NCBI GenBank assembly: GCA_015657535.1
Contig: JADHZB010001303.1
Location: 1,079 to 19,725, forward strand
DNA length: 18,647 nt
Direction: 5' to 3'
Source of the DNA: Nephromyces sp. MM_2019
Taxonomy: Eukaryota > Apicomplexa > Aconoidasida > Nephromycida
The notes under the pieces were generated by a model. That model was not told the DNA's origin. It made no database searches and worked only from the letters and a program-made list of their open reading frames with translations. Each line of letters starts with the position of its first letter. Position 1 is the first letter of the stretch. The position numbers and the translations under genes are program-made. Below, one piece after another: positions 16,975 through 18,647 of the stretch.

Positions 16975-18274
16975 CACGCAGTCGAATGAAAGCGCTGGAA
17001 GCATTGCATCCGCAGGCATGCACTAAAGGGGGGGAAGAAGAAGAAGAAGAAGAGAAAGAAGATGAGGCAAGACACACGAAGAAAAAAAGCATAAAAAATA
17101 AAAAAAAACAGAATTCATCGTAAAATAGTCACGAGGATGGAAGAACACACAAAAACTATGAAGCTGAAAAGTGCGAAAAACTAGAATTTGCAGCAAATAA
17201 AGAAAGACACAGCACACACACAAGGATAGAACTAAAGATGCATAACTAGTAACTAAAAACTGCATCTTAACAAAGAAAAGAGAGATGAGACAGTTAAAAA
17301 AACACACCGAAAAATCAACCAGGCCACACACACACATACAATTGTAAACTAACCCCAACGCACAAATACGCACACACCCAAACCCGCACACATACACACC
17401 AAATACTGCATGGCTATACCTTCACGGCATCGTAGTTGTAGCTGGTGAATCGCTGATCTCCATTTGTTAACTTATCAAAGAAGAACGTGTTGAAGATAAA
17501 ACACTGAGGAACCCTAAAGCATATGAAAGGGTGGGAGAAGCACCAGCAGTATAGTGAGGCTATAAGGTGTATGTACACCTCGAAAAGGAGAAAAATGATG
17601 TTTATTAGGGTGAAGAGAAGAGGAGAAAGCTAACGAAAAGTGTAGCATCAAAATGTAGGGAGAGGGGAGCACAGTGTGTACACAAACACATGTATAAATA
17701 CACGCATGGGCATTTACACACACATATAAGCACAGCCTTAGAATATAGTTAACGCACACGAATACCCTAGCCGACCAAATTCACACACGTGACTCTACGC
17801 AATCTCACACACACAGTTTAGTAAGACTATTTAGTCTCACATTCTTGAAATTCATGATTTCTTAAACGCACACACACAAAGTTATTCTCAAAAAAACACA
17901 ATCTCATCCGGGCATAGTAAGCAGGAATCAAATTAATGCCCTTGAACACGGCATTCTCAAGAAAATCCGGAAACTTCTTCTATACTATGAAGATGACGGG
18001 AAACCACAGATTTTGCCTTCACTATATGTTGTATATACACCGAATAGAGAAGCTCTTACTTTTTGCCTTGTTCCTTCAGAAACTTCTCGTTCCTCTCCTG
18101 AGAAAAAAAAAGATGAAGATGATCAAGATGAAGGTGAATGATGCATGCAAATCACTGAATCTATAATGTAGCTGGCACAGGCCCCAGTGTATATACACCT
18201 CTTAACTCAACAAAGAAAAACATTCGAGCTTCAAAAGCACACCAGCTTTCTACTATAAAAGCAGCGTATTCACC
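14735..18274 (-). CDS. Ulp1/SENP-type SUMO protease, catalytic region, 5' end not resolved
   Basis: A C48-family cysteine protease, which processes SUMO precursors and removes SUMO from targets. Minus-strand exons in phase: 18097-18060, 17513-17420, 16931-16828, 16476-16423, 15881-15829, 15534-15479, 15221-15093, and a tentative last exon 14797-14735 (stop TGA). Order of family blocks: KKVPQCFIFNTFFFDKL, YDAVKRWTTRKKVKIFEKDL, ILVPFNLGKTHWTLGLLD (catalytic His), ISFYDSLNG (catalytic Asp), RRYLIDEYADKT, DINSWEYPPDF, GMPQQTNAYDCGVFMC (oxyanion Gln and catalytic Cys), LEFSPRDIPDARLKM. The full triad is present, so an active enzyme is expected. There are no large insertions, favouring the Ulp1/SENP1-2 class. 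A further upstream piece ending at 18274 (INSYLYNAAASS) resembles the IN-x-Y helix, but its W-L-x-D motif is not clear and joining it needs an alternative acceptor. The N-terminal region lies at or beyond the right edge. Confidence 0.92.
15462..15475. repeat. GTGTAYGTACAC-family palindrome
   Basis: AGTGTATGTACACA starts 4 nt past the donor at 15479 of the SUMO protease. On the sense strand it contains UGUACAUA. Confidence 0.8.
15915..15928. repeat. GTGTAYGTACAC-family palindrome (variant)
   Basis: AGTGTACATACAAT, about 34 nt upstream (sense) of the acceptor at 15882 of the SUMO protease. Confidence 0.6.
16501..16640. repeat. 46-48-bp tandem repeat, three copies
   Basis: CACATATGCATAAAGCTTAC recurs three times with offsets of 46 and 48 bp, separated by (CA)n of varying length. 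The array sits in the SUMO protease intron 16477-16827, ending only about 25 nt upstream (sense) of the acceptor at 16477. On the sense strand each unit contains TTTTGTAAGC, a donor-like word. Confidence 0.95.
16751..16765. repeat. GTGTAYGTACAC-family palindrome (diverged)
   Basis: GGTGAATGCACACCT in SUMO protease intron 16477-16827; outer arms are kept and the centre is diverged. Confidence 0.5.
16937..16975. repeat. (CA)n(TA)n compound microsatellite
   Basis: About ten CA units followed by about eight TA units lie directly upstream (sense) of the acceptor at 16932-16933 of the exon carrying the catalytic His. On the sense strand this reads (TA)n(TG)n running into CGTAG. Confidence 0.95.
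17025..17070. repeat. Purine-rich GAAGAA tract in SUMO protease intron
   Basis: (GAA)n/(AAG)n on plus, giving a polypyrimidine (TTC)n on the sense strand of intron 16932-17419, about 90-140 nt upstream of the acceptor. It parallels the tracts in PSMA2 introns 1 and 3. Confidence 0.85.
17565..17580. repeat. GTGTAYGTACAC-family palindrome
   Basis: AGGTGTATGTACACCT, a 16-bp dyad with one mismatched pair, in SUMO protease intron 17514-18059, about 52 nt upstream (sense) of the acceptor. Confidence 0.85.
18029..18041. repeat. GTGTAYGTACAC-family palindrome (variant)
   Basis: TTGTATATACACC in the same intron, about 20 nt past the donor at 18059. Confidence 0.55.
18186..18200. repeat. GTGTAYGTACAC-family palindrome
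   Basis: AGTGTATATACACCT, about 90 nt upstream (sense) of the acceptor at 18098 of the SUMO protease. The core GTGTATATACAC is a perfect palindrome. Confidence 0.8.
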
Positions 18275-18546
18275 TAGAGCTAGCGGCAGCATTATACAAG
18301 TAAGAATTTATACAGTGAAACATTAATATAAGCCAGGGGGCTTGAGAATGCTCATACGGAAAGCAATACACACAGTCTTGACGCTATCAGTTTCACTGCC
18401 ATAATATCAAAAGCTTATTTGATGCATTTACAACCAAAATAAGTATGAAGCGAATGAATTCATGAAACATTCAAGCAACAAAGTTGCACTACACGCATAC
18501 ACGGGAGAATATGAGATACTCAAAACACACACCACGCACACACACA

Positions 18547-18647
18547 CTTACGGAAGAAATGAGAGATAAGAAGAAACACACACCACGCACACACACACTT
18601 ACGGAAGAAATGAGAGATAAGAAGAAACACACACCACGCACACACAC
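18547..18647. repeat. 51-bp tandem repeat at right edge
   Basis: Two near-identical 51-bp units (CTTACGGAAGAAATGAGAGA, then TAAGAAGAAACACACACCAC, then GCACACACACA) plus CA flanks run to the window end and may continue. On the minus strand each unit holds CTTCCGTAAGTGTG, a near-ideal 5' splice-site word. Confidence 0.95.

Noticed and set aside
17896..17973. Minus-strand FPDFLENAVFKGINLIPAYY, coding-like segment inside a SUMO protease intron
   Set aside because: The flanking exons 18060 and 17513 join directly in phase and match the family without it. In the frame imposed by the upstream exon the segment meets a stop.

Overview
This window is eukaryotic nuclear DNA, most likely from an apicomplexan, possibly coccidian-like. 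Genes are split by spliceosomal GT-AG introns with coherent phases, and introns and spacers are packed with (CA)n/(TG)n microsatellites. The proteasome alpha-2 subunit has apicomplexan-type sequence. A bacterial-type ribosome-binding factor A is encoded with an N-terminal signal peptide and a Ser/Lys/Asn-rich leader, as expected for import into an apicoplast. The species cannot be named from sequence alone.

Layout, left to right. A 25-bp CA satellite opens the window. 189-3211 (minus) is a five-exon TPR co-chaperone-like gene. 3212-4634 is an A/T-rich divergent spacer. 4635-7219 (plus) is a four-exon RbfA gene with a very long N-terminal extension. 7220-8171 is a spacer with weak spliced coding signals. 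8172-10670 (minus) is a complete five-exon proteasome alpha-2 gene encoding 234 aa. 10671-14734 holds only low-confidence gene pieces: a minus candidate at 11278-11825 and a plus candidate ending at 14430, among repeats. 14735 to at least 18274 (minus) is the catalytic region of a Ulp1/SENP-type SUMO protease in at least eight exons, continuing towards or past the right edge.

The confident genes are housekeeping functions (protein folding, organellar ribosome maturation, proteasome, SUMO removal). They do not form an operon or obvious pathway.

The most unusual signal is a dispersed near-palindrome with core GTGTAYGTACAC, seen about 15-17 times. It lies in introns, just past two stop codons, and in spacers, and never in an exon I can verify by homology. 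Other signals are a preference for UG repeats on the transcribed strand of introns, minisatellites whose units contain splice-donor-like words, and a family of short T-rich/A-rich quasi-palindromes that also appears inside the RbfA extension.
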